Shown: positions 10,028-19,910 of the stretch, piece after piece
Layout: each line of letters opens with the position of its first letter
How positions within the stretch are numbered: the first letter of the stretch is position 1
NCBI GenBank assembly: GCA_023375785.1
Contig: SZWC01001607.1
Coordinates: 5,604-39,780, forward strand
Direction of reading: 5' to 3'
Source: Penium margaritaceum
Lineage: Eukaryota; Streptophyta; Zygnematophyceae; Desmidiales; Peniaceae
DNA length: 34,177 nt
Translations under genes and position numbers: made by a program
The notes under the pieces: generated by a model
Database searches by the model: none
What the model was told of the DNA's origin: nothing
The model's input: only the letters and a program-made list of their open reading frames with translations

Positions 10028-12355
10028 ATGGCGGTGTTGTACATCGAGCTCCAGGGTCTGAAGCGCATGGTGCAACATCTCAGAGACCATGTGGTCTCCG
10101 AGCGGGCTGTTGCCACCGTGCCGCTTCACACACCCCTATCTTCCTCCTCGCCATCCTCACCTCCATCAGTGTCATCACCTGACCATGCCACACGTCCCGA
10201 CCTTAGCTCCAAATCTGATGCCCTCCGCTCTGTCCTGGAGTCAGTTGGAGTCATCACGACCATTGACCACCGCTTCTGTGGTTGTCCCTGCAGCTCGGCG
10301 TCATCGCGCTCGCACTCGGCACGCAACGCAACGGACATCACATTTTGCGAGACGTGCCCAGGAGGCAACAGCAGTCGCAGCAGTGGCAGACGTCAACACG
10401 GAGATGACTCTCTCGTCCCCAGTCGCAGAGTTGGTGCGGCATCCCTTCGCAGCTTCTACCGGTGCGTCGGTTGAGGGGGGGTGGAGTGTCCGCTGACGAC
10501 CACCGGAGAGTGCAGGAGGGATGCGACAGACTATGCTTCATGACAGGACGCTCTCAATGAGGATGAGACATCCGAGGAGTGGTCCGACGTGGAGTCGGAG
10601 ACGGACGAGTGGTCCGACGCAGATTTGGAGGCAGACGCAGAGATGGAGATGGAGATGGAGACTACAGTTGACGTAGCAGAGACCACGACCACAGAGGCAG
10701 GTGTCGCAGCAGTAGTGGATGGGGCAGTAGTAACAGTGGCGATGACAGCCGACACATGTGGAGCAGACGTCCAGGCAGTGGGTGTGTCGGCAGCCATCGA
10801 CGTTGTGACAGTAGCAGCAGTTGCAGTCATTGCTACTGACAGGACGCCGGTAGTGGACGCGCTTGTTGGTGCAAGCACCACGATGGTCGTCGCTCCTATA
10901 GCAGCTGGTACAGCCTGCGTAGGGGTAGACGCTCCCTCAGCCACAACATCTGCCATTGCAGATACACATGCGGAGGGGGTACCCGGAGAGGCAAGAGACG
11001 TCGAGGCTGCCAGCACTTCCGCTATGGCCAGTGCCATTGCGGTAGCTGTCTGTGGAGGCGCAGCCGTCGCGGAGGACGCAGCTCGAGTAGTAGCTGATGC
11101 ACCAGTAGCCGAGCAGGCCCCTGCGCTCGAGCGTTTACACTTTGCGCTTCGTGACCAGGAGGATGCAGTTGCACGTGTAGACAGGCACCTACATGACCTC
11201 ACGCTTGAGCTACGTGCAGCGAGCACACGTTGGAGCACCGCAGACGCCGCGGATCGTCGGTTAGCGGCAGTAGACGTCGAGGATGTGTACACGCGCCTCG
11301 AGGCCACTGAGTGGACGTTCCACGGTGTAGTGTGGAGATGGTCGGACTTGCGCCGACAGTTGGGGGAGGTGATATCTGTGGATGCTTTAGGAGCGACAGC
11401 CCGTGAAGGAGCAGCTGCTACCGTGGCCCACATTGTTGACAGGCGAGTGGCGGTTGTGCCCACGGCATCAGCTGAGCCTACAGCAGTCACCCGTACAGGC
11501 GCATCTGCCGTGGAGGATGCAGAGCGAGCTGGAGACCTCCGGCTCATGGCTGCCCTGACCGGCGTCGCTGACACCATGGCGGTTCCATCCGACGACACAC
11601 CTATACATGTCCGAGCTACAGTTCCCGTACCCGAGCGCCTGCGCTCCGCGGTCGACGAGCAGGAGGTAGATGTGGCTCGAGCGAAGGCGCACCTGCAGGG
11701 TCTCATGGCCGAGCTACGGGAGGCCAGCAGCTGTTGTTACACTACGGATATTACAGCACGGTAGGCTATCCAGGAGTGTGTGGAGGATGTGCACACGCGT
11801 CTCGATGTAGCTGAGAGGTCTTTACAGGATGCACGACGAAGACGGGCGGACGTTCAGCGGTAGATGGACGATTGGTTGCGCACCAGTTGTTGGGAGGAGC
11901 CCCGTGACACTGTACAAGCTCCTGATGGTGGCGACGATGCAGCAGAGGCAGATTCACTGACGGAGGCCGACGTTTGACCAGGAGTCGAAAGCCAAGTAAC
12001 AGGTGTGCCAGCAGCAGCCGGTGCCTCTGCAGTAGCACGTATTGCAGATGTAGACACTGCAGATTCCGACACGTTGTCTAGTGTTGACGCCCTGCCTACA
12101 GCTAGCGGCCAGGCGAGAGACGATTTGACAGTTGACCTACGCGATGAGGCGGCGAGGCCGCAAGATGCCGCGGCTCGGGCCGACGCGCACGCGATCGAGG
12201 TCAACCGTCAGGTTCGTTCTGCTACTGACCGCCTACATGTCGTAGATGCAGCCACCCGGCCGAGAGCCGCAGCAGAGCTTGACGAGTTGTACACACGTCT
12301 CGACGCTGCACTGTCTGCGTGGCGATGTGTAGCTCAGCAGCTGGCTGGCATATAG
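10028..12355 (+). pseudogene. A-family repeat-protein gene, five premature stops
   Basis: One reading frame runs from ATG 10028 to TAG 12353-12355, broken at TGA 10472, TGA 10541, TAG 11762, TAG 11861 and TGA 11975; the longest uninterrupted piece is 10589-11761 (391 aa). Order of parts: a short amphipathic helix (IELQGLKRMVQHLRDHV), a Ser/Pro linker with ALRSVLESVG, an acidic block with two EWSD motifs (10570-10660), a long Ala/Val/Thr-rich stretch, then three repeats of about 165 aa at roughly 11120, 11630 and 12112. Each repeat has charged, Leu/Ala heptad-like helices and a conserved (V/L)(Y/H)TRLD/E core. It occupies the place of gag-pol but resembles no gag I recognise. A coiled-coil structural (gag-like) role is inference. 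Confidence 0.6.
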
Positions 12356-12599
12356 CAGGTGATGGAGTTGGAGGAGGCCCTCAGTGCTGCACAGTCACAA
12401 CAGTAGGTGAGGACAGCAGTGACGATGACGACAGCGACGACGACGCTCCGGGGTGAGGCTATGTGGGAGCACATCCGACAAGCATCATTGTCATCCTTTC
12501 TATTGTCTTGTAGGGGTGTGTGGCCATGGGGGAGCCAGCTTTTGCAACCCAGGGGGGGTGTTGGTGTGTGGGCTTTGGCCTGACACCCTTCTGAGGACA

Positions 12600-12905
12600 G
12601 CGTGGTTAGTTTGTGTCTGGCACGATTCTGGGTTGAGGTTATGCTGGTCGAGACCCATGCACCTGGTGACTTGTACCGGTGTGACGTGGAGACCCATTGC
12701 CTCCATGTGGTATGTATGTTGCATGTATGCGAGAAGGTGTGGTTGAGACCCGGACCCCGGAGACATGTTCCGAAGGTTATGAGGAGACCTTGTTTCTTTG
12801 TATCTCTTTTGTGATGTTTGGCACATGCGTGTGTGGATTATGTGTTGCACGGTCGAGACCCGGGCACTTGGTGAGTTACACCACAGTCTCAAGGAGACCT
12901 TGTGT
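12600..12905. repeat. Three imperfect ~100-bp tandem repeats in A2
   Basis: Each unit contains a GT-rich part (TGTATGTTGCATG-like), then GGT(C/T)GAGACCC, then 40-50 bp ending GGAGACC. GGTCGAGACCC-type cores lie at about 12647, 12742 and 12850. They are untranslated DNA between the protein gene and the polypurine tract. Confidence 0.65.
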
Positions 12906-12975
12906 TATGGTTGGTGTTTACAGCGCACAGTGAGTGTAGCCCCTCACTTATCATTGAGGTGACGGCTGTGTCAGC

Positions 12976-12984
12976 CAGGGGGAG
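12976..12984 (+). other. A2 polypurine tract
   Basis: CAGGGGGAG directly precedes the 3' LTR start TGTTGA. It marks the plus-strand priming site. Confidence 0.85.
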
Positions 12985-13663
12985 TGTTGATTTGTGTGGC
13001 TTCCACCCGTCACGAGCGATGACGCGGTGATTATCCGTATACCCAGTACTGGTGGTATGGAGCGCCGCTACTGGAGAGCATGACGACGTGATCCATGATG
13101 CGGACACAGCTGGCGCCAGAGCTCCGACGAGTGGTGGCTCCGTGCACTAGCAGCTGCCAGATAGCAGCCACGACATCATGAGTGCTAGCCGGGGTCGTTT
13201 CTGGATTTTCTACAGACGCAAGAGTTTTCTCGGTGGACCGGCTCTCGAGCCCGATTTGCATGTTTTGCATTGTCTGTCCACCGATTGATGCCGGACTTGT
13301 GCGTGTGACCAGTTGTAGTGTCCGGCTCAAGATTCTGCATCTCTAGGCTCTGACGGTGGTGCGTTCGGATACCTGTGCGCAGGTTTATGGCTAAAACAAT
13401 GATTTTAGGTCAGTTTTAGGACAAACTAACACTACGCGTGCGTCACTTGCTGTGAGCCGCAGCAGGTATTTATGTTGTGATCTTGTCAGTTGTCATTTCT
13501 CTCTGCGATTTTATTCAGATTTGAGCTTCTTGACACTCTGTATGTGTCCCTACCCAGACCCTTGTAGTTTTTGCCTCTGACTTGTGATCGTTGTCACACG
13601 CTGACCTAGCGCTTACGCCTAGTGTCACGGCAAGTGGTTAGGAAGGTTCCTAGAAGCTTCTTT
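12985..13663 (+). repeat. 3' LTR of A2
   Basis: Starts TGTTGATTTGTGTGGCTTCC and ends GAAGCTTCTTT, followed by the second CAACT. It contains TATA-like GGTATTTATG near 13466 and the conserved GACACTCTGTATGTGTCCCT. Confidence 0.9.
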
Positions 13664-13668
13664 CAACT
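13664..13668. other. Right target-site duplication of A2 (CAACT)
   Basis: Second copy of the 5-bp target, matching 7500-7504. Confidence 0.88.
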
Positions 13669-14089
13669 GCCCCGCCCTAAGTGGATATTCCTAAACCTTC
13701 TGACAGCTTCGACCACTCTTGCGAACCTACGAACAGAAGCATCACGACCTTTCGTCGACTTCTTGACGCACTGAGACAATCATGGATTTATTACGATGCA
13801 TCTCGCATCTTCACAGTGGATTCTCCAAGACCTCAGAAGTCTCGGTGGACCTTCTCGAATCCGACCACTCATGACGCGACTCCGCACACGGCGCCCGACA
13901 ATCGACCCAACGACCCTGACTGCCTCATTTGTAACTAGACACTTGTATGTATGTGTTCGACCATTTCGACACTTGTCATCGAAGTACACTTACGGTTTAT
14001 AAAAAATTTCTCAATTGTCCCAAATTTTAAATTGTGTTTGGCCTCACAACTTCTACGTGTTCACCATCTACGCTTCGTTCAGCATAACA
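13669..14089 (+). repeat. B1 3' LTR, second part
   Basis: Continues the LTR cut at 7504 and ends CAGCATAACA, against CGGCGTAACA at the ends of both B2 LTRs. It aligns throughout with 24443-24856 and with 29940-30058 plus 32294-32592. ATGGATTTATT near 13783 corresponds to the putative LTR TATA box. Confidence 0.85.
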
Positions 14090-14268
14090 GAAGTTGTCAG
14101 AATGTGCGAGATGGAACGTTGGGGGGCGAGGGCAGTTGGAAGAATTGTTCTCGACCGTCGTAGCAAAAATCGAGGTCGTAGACGCGCGACAGGCTATTTG
14201 TGTAAGGACAGAAATGCCCACTCGAGAAGATTATGGAAGATTATGGATTTTTGTGTACGTATGGTAAG
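14090..14268 (-). repeat. Inverted fragment of a B-family LTR
   Basis: On the minus strand this reads as the first ~180 bp of a B-family LTR: TTACCATACGTACAC near its start, then CGAGTGGGCATTTCTG, TTACACAAATAG, a GACGGTCGAG block and CCAACTGCCCTCGCC, ending TGACAACTTC. It begins exactly where the plus-strand B1 LTR ends, so two LTR pieces abut tail to tail. Confidence 0.75.
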
Positions 14269-14825
14269 TTGCAAAACGTTTGTGAACGGTTGTATGCTAC
14301 GTATTTCCGGAAATTGAACCGGTAGCTGCTGTTCGACATGTATCATTGCGTGGTTTGCAGCGGTCTTCAAGCTCAAGGCTCCCGTCCTATGTGCCGCGCT
14401 TGCCGGAGCCGAGCCGGACCACTGCCGTCCAGAACATCACCCATCATCGCAACCGGTGCCACCATGCTCGGGACAGATGGTCGGTATGGATATAGGCTGG
14501 CAATGGCTCACGTCAGCTGCAGCTCCATGCCCTTCTGGACACCACTAAGGCACCCGTATGGAAAGCTCTCGCACGGTAGGCTGCAGAAGCCATACATGGC
14601 ACATGATACATGACGCCTGCAGCATGGCAGCCACCCCGACACCGTCTTGGACTCTCACCGGGCAGGCCCACATTAATCCCTCCACAGCTTCAAGCGCCTG
14701 CAGCCGCAAACGGGCTCGTCCACCATCCGCGGCTGTTGCTGCTGCAGCCAGTGCCTGCTGCGGTGTAGTGCTACTGCTGTGTTGCTACAGTGACGGACCT
14801 GAGGGTTTGTGGCGTGGAGAGGCCA
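14269..14825. other. Upstream flank of the BPM-like gene, no gene recognised
   Basis: Unique sequence with short open frames but no domain, repeat or element end that I can recognise. It probably holds the promoter region of the gene at 15168. Confidence 0.5.
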
Positions 14826-14832
14826 TTTATAT
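14826..14832 (+). promoter_or_regulatory. Candidate TATA box of the BPM-like gene
   Basis: TTTATAT in GC-balanced surroundings, 336 bp before the chosen ATG. A start about 30 bp downstream would leave a 5' UTR of roughly 300 bp. Assigned by motif and position only. Confidence 0.35.
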
Positions 14833-15167
14833 CCATTCCGCACATCAATGCCGGTTTTGTTCTCGTGGCAGCTTCCCCTTCACGTCACCTTCCTTCGAGA
14901 TCGTCTCCTCACGCAACACTTGAAAGAGGACAGCGTCTGCACTGAGTTCATCAGTAGCCTGCCGTCGGACTTCGTCCCTCCTCGCCACACCATCGGCCCG
15001 CTGGTAGCTCTTCCGTGCTCGCCCCTGTCGAGCTCAGCGCTGCCAGCGTCCGCTGACACGTCGGGGACTCCCGCCCTCCTGCTGACTCCTCCTACCGCGT
15101 TGCCTCTCAGCCCGTCTTGTCTTCGCCTGGGTCGCTCTACACAAGTCTGACCTGGTGCTCACGCAAG

Positions 15168-17415
15168 ATGCCTGCTAAGGACCCCCCTGGCAGTCCAACC
15201 AGGTCCCGCAGCATCACAAAAACAGTGAATGGCAGCCACCAGTTCAACATCACCGGCTACTCTCTCGCAAAGGGCATGGGTGTGGGCAAGTATATGTCCA
15301 GCGAGTCTTTCACCGTTGGCGGCTACAAGTGGGCTATCTACTTCTACCCTGATGGCAAGAACCAGGAAGACAACTCCCAGTACGTCTCCCTCTTCATCGC
15401 CCTCGCCAGCGACGGCACTGACGTGCGCGCGCTGTTCGAGCTGACCATGCTCGACCAGAGTGGCAGGGGCCGGCACAAGGTGCACTCGCACTTCGACCGC
15501 GCTCTGGAGTCCGGCCCGTACACGCTCAAGTACAGGGGGAGCATGTGGGGCTACAAGCGGTTCTTCAGGCGTGCAACCTTGGAGACGTCGGATTATCTGA
15601 AGGACGACTCGCTTCAGATCACGTGCACAGTGGGAGTTGTGGTCACGGAGACGGAGGGCCCCAGCAAGCCCGTCACCATCCCCATCCCTCCCTCCCGCAT
15701 GGGGGACGATTTCGAGGTGCTCCTACGCTCCGAGGAGGGTTGCGATGTGTCGTTCGCCGTGGGCGACGAAATCGTCAACGCTCACAAAGTCATTCTCGCC
15801 GCCCGTTCGCCCGTGCTGAAGGCCATGTTGTATGGGCCCATGAGGGACCGCAGAGAAGGTAGCATCCCAGTGTCGGACATTGAGTCCCCTGTGTTCCGCG
15901 CACTGCTGCACTTCATCTACACGGACAACTTGCCACCCTCCGGGCCGGCGTCTCTCACCCCAATCATGGCGCAGCACCTGCTGGCCGCTGCAGATCGCTA
16001 TGCGCTCGACCGCCTGCGCCTCATCTGCGAGGCCAAGCTCTGCGAGTCTGTGGACGCGGAGACGGTGGCCACCACGTTGGCTCTTGCAGAGCAGCATAAC
16101 TCTGAGCGGCTGAAGGCGGTGTGCCTGCAGTTCGCCGCGAAGAACCTTGCCAGTGAGTTCCACCGAGGAGGTCGTATGTTGGAGGCTTGTGTTTCGTCTG
16201 TCTCGAGCGGGAACAGACACTTCGGGCGAGGGAGCCGTCTATAAGGGGGAAGGGGAGAGGGTACTGAGGCGGATATGGACGGGGAAGGGGGCAGTTATCA
16301 GCTTTGAATCTGCCTTGATCTCGTCGTCTGGACGCTCTTCTGTGACGCTTCAGTAGACTGTCGCGAAATGGTGTGCTTTGCCTTGCTGTGCTTTGCTCAG
16401 GATTGCTGTGCATGTTTCCGAGCTAGAGAGACATGGCTTGAGGATCTGAAGAGCAACAGTGAACGACAGTTCACTTTTGCTTCCTCACAGCATGAGGAAT
16501 TCAGTGCAGTGAGGCCGCCTTTCCTGAGGGTGGAGTCCCACCGTGCGGCCGTGTTTTTGCTGGACTTGACACCATTGGCCTGAACGTCTGCAGCAGTTCT
16601 GAGGCAAGGTGTCCCGGGGTGTATGAGGGATGTTCTCGGCATAGTGATTCTGGATTGGCATGATGGCCTAGTCCTAGCTCTTGATCGTCCACTGTCCGGG
16701 GCTCCTGCTCCCAGCTGAAGAAGCGTGTAGGGTGTGTTGACTGTGTCACTTTGAAGGTATGCACTGCACAAGCTGCCTAAGTTCCGGTGTAGTCGTTGGC
16801 AGCTTCTGCAGCGTCTGCATGTCGTGTTGCGGCCATGGAGCTTTTCCTGAGCAGGATTGGTTGGCATCAACCGCACTTGTAGCTGTCTTGCTGATCATTT
16901 CCTGCCAGTGCCGGCAGCACAGCTGGAGGTCTGATGCTTAATGCTGAAGGCAAATGTAGGTTGATGGTGGAGAAGGCGGAGCACGGTAGTCTGCAGCAGC
17001 AGCGGTTGATCGGGCCTTCATTAGTGAGTTTCTGGCTTGGCTGCCTTGTCACGTCTGTTCCCGGTAGCTTTCCAATGACTGAACTGCATGCACAATGTGC
17101 ACATGTCTTGCTGACTTGTGCGTCCGTATGCGCGTCTCCGATGCAGGTGTGATTCAATCGGAAGGGTTTGAGCATCTTCGAGTGAGCTGTCCATCGCTTC
17201 AGGCAGAGCTGCTGCAAGCAGTAGCAGGTGTTGGGAACAACAGTGACATTCTGGCACGAAATCGGTCATCTGGGGCCGGACCTTCAGCTGCTGTGGCATC
17301 GGTTGCCCCAGGTGCTGCAGTTGCAACTGGGGCAGAGGGCTTGTGGGACGAGCTCAATGCAGACGGCAGTGATCCGACAGGGAGGAGAGTGCGCTTGAGA
17401 TTGGGGCCCTTGTAG
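15168..17415 (+). CDS. BPM-like: BPM-like MATH-BTB protein (CUL3 substrate adaptor), two exons
   Basis: Exon 1 is 15168-16152 and exon 2 is 17147-17415; together 1254 nt, 417 aa plus stop, a usual length for plant BPM proteins. The MATH domain spans about residues 15-160 ([34 protein letters not shown]), the BTB domain about 178-297 ([35 protein letters not shown]) and a C-terminal BACK-like helical region about 300-417 ([20 protein letters not shown]). In land plants BPM proteins bind CUL3 through BTB and recruit transcription factors through MATH for ubiquitination and degradation, partly in the nucleus. ATG 15168 is chosen because it starts the conserved N-terminus and has A at -3; the frame is also open to ATG 15117. 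No stops or frameshifts. The C-terminus ends [12 protein letters not shown], as in land plants. It is surrounded by transposons on both sides yet intact. Confidence 0.92.
16153..17146 (+). other. Intron of the BPM-like gene
   Basis: Donor GTGAGT follows CTTGCCA and acceptor GATGCAG precedes GTGTGATTCAATC. Splicing joins phase-1 ends (A + GT, Ser) and restores [14 protein letters not shown], the conserved BPM C-terminal start. The total coding length becomes an exact multiple of three. Reading through the donor gives an unrelated tail to 16244. Confidence 0.88.
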
Positions 17416-18134
17416 GGTATGGTCTCCTGGGCACATGGACTGAGGCGATGTTGGGCGGGCAAAGGCACTGGCGTTCCCTATGACTTTGCTGTAACGCCTC
17501 CCCGCTTCCCGCTTCCCGCTTTAGGCTGTAGAAAAGCAGTATTGGAAGGAGTTGGTGATCCAAAGGCATGGGAGCCTCTTTGAGCATGGAGCTTGCAGCT
17601 GGAGTGTTGAACATGTCGTGGATGAGAGATACAGGCAGCATCATATTCCGACTGACATGGAAGGTACAGTCCAGAGTTTTTCAATGACCTTTGACAGTAT
17701 GTGCTTCATGGCTGTCCCTGTAACTGGATGTAGACAGCGGCACTGAACTTCTGATATACATACTGAGGTGTTGCTTCGGAATACTGTCTGCAGCTGTCAT
17801 GAAGCTGCAACAAGTCAAGTTCTTGACTTTCGTGAACAATTATGCTGGGTATGATTGTGATGAGCTGGTAACATGTGATAGCATATACACCAGAAGAGAG
17901 CATGAAACTATCATAGGGTAATATACTCAATGACATGATAGGTGGAAGGAGGGACGAGATGGACTTGCGTTTAGCAAGAGTGTGGATGCCACTGATCCCA
18001 ATTTCATGGCCTGCATTCATGATGAAAGGTAGCAAAGATTCCACGGAAACTGTGAAGAAACATCTACCTGCAGTAGGCACTGCCCATCAAACTGGATTCA
18101 AAAGCCTACTAGTGGTGGTGTAGTTGGTTATGAT
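17416..18134. other. 3' flank of the BPM-like gene
   Basis: Probably 3' UTR and downstream DNA. I see no AATAAA, no second gene and no element end until the copia LTR at 18135. Short open frames here lack recognisable features. Confidence 0.5.
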
Positions 18135-18934
18135 TGTGACACCCGCAAGTGACCTCTTGACTCTATGCACACATCACTGCAAGTGACTAATTTGTCTTAA
18201 AGCTCTTTGGTGCAAAGCTATGACGCAACATGGAGCACACAGTGGTGGCAACACCATCAAGCCGTCAAGTGGTGGCCACAGCACCAACGCCAATCTTTGT
18301 GGGACGTGTAGTTACCTAGAAGTTTCCTAGGATGTATGTGTAAGAGAGCAAGCAGTCACGTGCGAGAACCATATGACGCCATGGATGCGGAAAGCTTGCC
18401 TTCATTAGCCCGAACAAAACCAAGACAAAGAGTATGAGGGGAGCGTGAGAGACTTAGCAACCGGTGAGCGTGCACTCGCCTCGGGCATCACACCCGAGCG
18501 AGCACACACCGCCACCCGGGGGTCGAGCCCGACCGCTCGGCATAAAACCGAACGGTGACTGCTCACCAATGCTCGGGTGAACGCGGCATGGTTGGCCCCT
18601 AAGGATCAGCACCCGGGAAATGCAGCTCCCCCAGAAAACACTCAAGGCAAGCAACATGATGCAGAGCACGGCAGTAAGAATGTACGGGCCCTAGCATCTA
18701 CCGCATCACAGAATCAGAGAGAATGATATAGAGTCAGACAATGACCACGCATGTGTCAAGAGGCTCTCCGGGGTCAAGCAGCAGCAGCAACGTGAGGACG
18801 TCCATGGCTCCTGCCAGAGCTGACACGCCTCTTGCTTCACCAGGTGGGGTCATTGTCACTCAATCTGTACATGTGGGTGCACAGTGTGGCAGGCAAGAGG
18901 GCACAGAGTTGTGAGTGGCCAACGAACTTCAACA
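18135..18934 (-). repeat. 3' LTR of the copia element
   Basis: An 800-bp stretch bounded on the minus strand by TGTTGAAGTTCG and GGGTGTCACA. A polypurine tract (ATGGGGGAG on the minus strand, 18935-18943) precedes it. No second LTR is in the window to confirm the limits. Confidence 0.7.
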
Positions 18935-19063
18935 CTCCCCCATGACCCGCAGACAACCAACCCACATACATGGAACACCACACGAGGAAATCACAAGAGG
19001 TGATAGAGACGTGCTAGACCAATCAGCCTAGATCATGTGGATAGATGAGACTAATGGTGTTAA

Positions 19064-19906
19064 ATCGAGATCGAGACCAGTCTCGATCTCGATTGTCTCG
19101 ATTTTGTCTCGTCTCGTTTTCTCGTACCGCACGACACGAGACAATCTCGAATTGTCTTGCGCGAGACGAGATGAGACCGATACACGTCACATGTCATGCG
19201 AGATCGAGACGAGAATCTTGTCTCGCAGTGTGATTCTCGTTTTAGTTCTCTAGACCTGCCACGTGTGCCAAGGACACGACACACACTGTTTGGAAACAAT
19301 CGCGGAGGGTCAACATTAAAATTACAAAACATGACGTAGCTATTTTGCCGCAAACAAACCAATGAATTTCTGAGTCTTCGAGTAGGTTTAACTAGTAAAC
19401 TGTTCTTTCCACATCGTTGACAATAGTCTTTTCACTCTTCGTATAATGTTTTTATCTCCACGTCAGCTGGTTGCACATGTCGGGGCGCCGACAAGTCATG
19501 GAACTGTGTTGTGTCCAGTGGTGGAGACGTAACAACTGTCAGGCGAGGTAGCAAAAGAGGTACGTCTTAACTTTGGAATTTCCGGTTTGAGTTATGACCT
19601 TAGGAGTTTGCTCCGGAAAATATTTTCAGTTAAGTTCTTTTTGAAAACGTTCCTTGTAGTCAAAAGTGCAGTGGTTTCGAAGTGGTTGCGTTCTGACGGC
19701 TCGTCGTGTCATTTCCCTCGCCCCTCGCAATGGTGCAAAAACGAGATTTTCAAGGACGTGAGCGAGACCGAGACGAGACTGAGACAAGCCTGATGCAAAT
19801 CGGTATGAGACCGAGATTTCTCGTCCTTTGTACCCGGTACAAGACATATGGTAGCGAAGTGAGAAAAAATAAGTTTGAGATCGAGACATCTTGTCTCGAT
19901 CTTGAT
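19064..19906. mobile_element. Non-autonomous GAGAC-rich DNA element flanked by TTAA
   Basis: The termini are inverted repeats: ATCGAGATCGAGAC on the left and GTCTCGATCTTGAT on the right (one mismatch in 14 bp). TTAA flanks both ends (19060-19063, 19907-19910). The outer ~200 bp on each side are dense in GAGAC/GTCTC words in both orientations; the middle is plain. No transposase frame. TTAA duplication is known for piggyBac and Kolobok-type transposases, so a non-autonomous member of a TTAA-specific family is likely. It separates the copia RNase H end from the copia LTR. Confidence 0.7.
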
Positions 19907-19910
19907 TTAA

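Larger units (their letters stand above)
7505..13663 (+). mobile_element. A2: complete pol-less LTR retrotransposon
   Basis: A 6.16-kb element with 680- and 679-bp LTRs, primer-binding site, polypurine tract and a perfect 5-bp target duplication, inserted in the 3' LTR of B1. The 4.8-kb internal region has no RT, integrase, RNase H or protease motif in any frame. It holds a CAG-rich tract, a palindrome cluster, and a frame of about 775 codons with premature stops that encodes a repeat protein. It must have been mobilised by another element's enzymes. The two LTRs differ at roughly 50 positions by hand count (about 7-8%), mostly transitions, so the insertion is not recent. Confidence 0.88.
5578..14089 (+). 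mobile_element. B1: decayed Ty3 chromovirus, split by A2
   Basis: Internal remains occupy 5578-7386 and the 3' LTR occupies 7387-7504 plus 13669-14089; 7505-13668 is the later A2 insertion and its duplicated target. Order: gag end with CCHC knuckle, aspartic protease, N-terminal RT, an inverted scrap of RNase H, integrase C-terminal end, chromodomain, polypurine tract, LTR. Most of RT, RNase H and integrase is deleted. The element is a close relative of B2 (24443-32592) and probably arose from the same family. Its 5' LTR is missing. Confidence 0.8.

Noticed and set aside
10531..11706. 391-codon frame on the minus strand opposite the A2 protein
   Set aside because: It mirrors the GC-rich plus frame and has Ser/Thr/Ala-only composition; motif conservation with A1 supports the plus strand.
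15117..15167. Upstream ATG at 15117 as start of the BPM-like protein
   Set aside because: The extra 17 residues are unlike the family N-terminus, while ATG 15168 starts the conserved part; not excluded.
16153..16244. Unspliced C-terminus of the MATH-BTB protein
   Set aside because: A GTGAGT donor and a phase-compatible acceptor 994 bp on restore the conserved C-terminal region.
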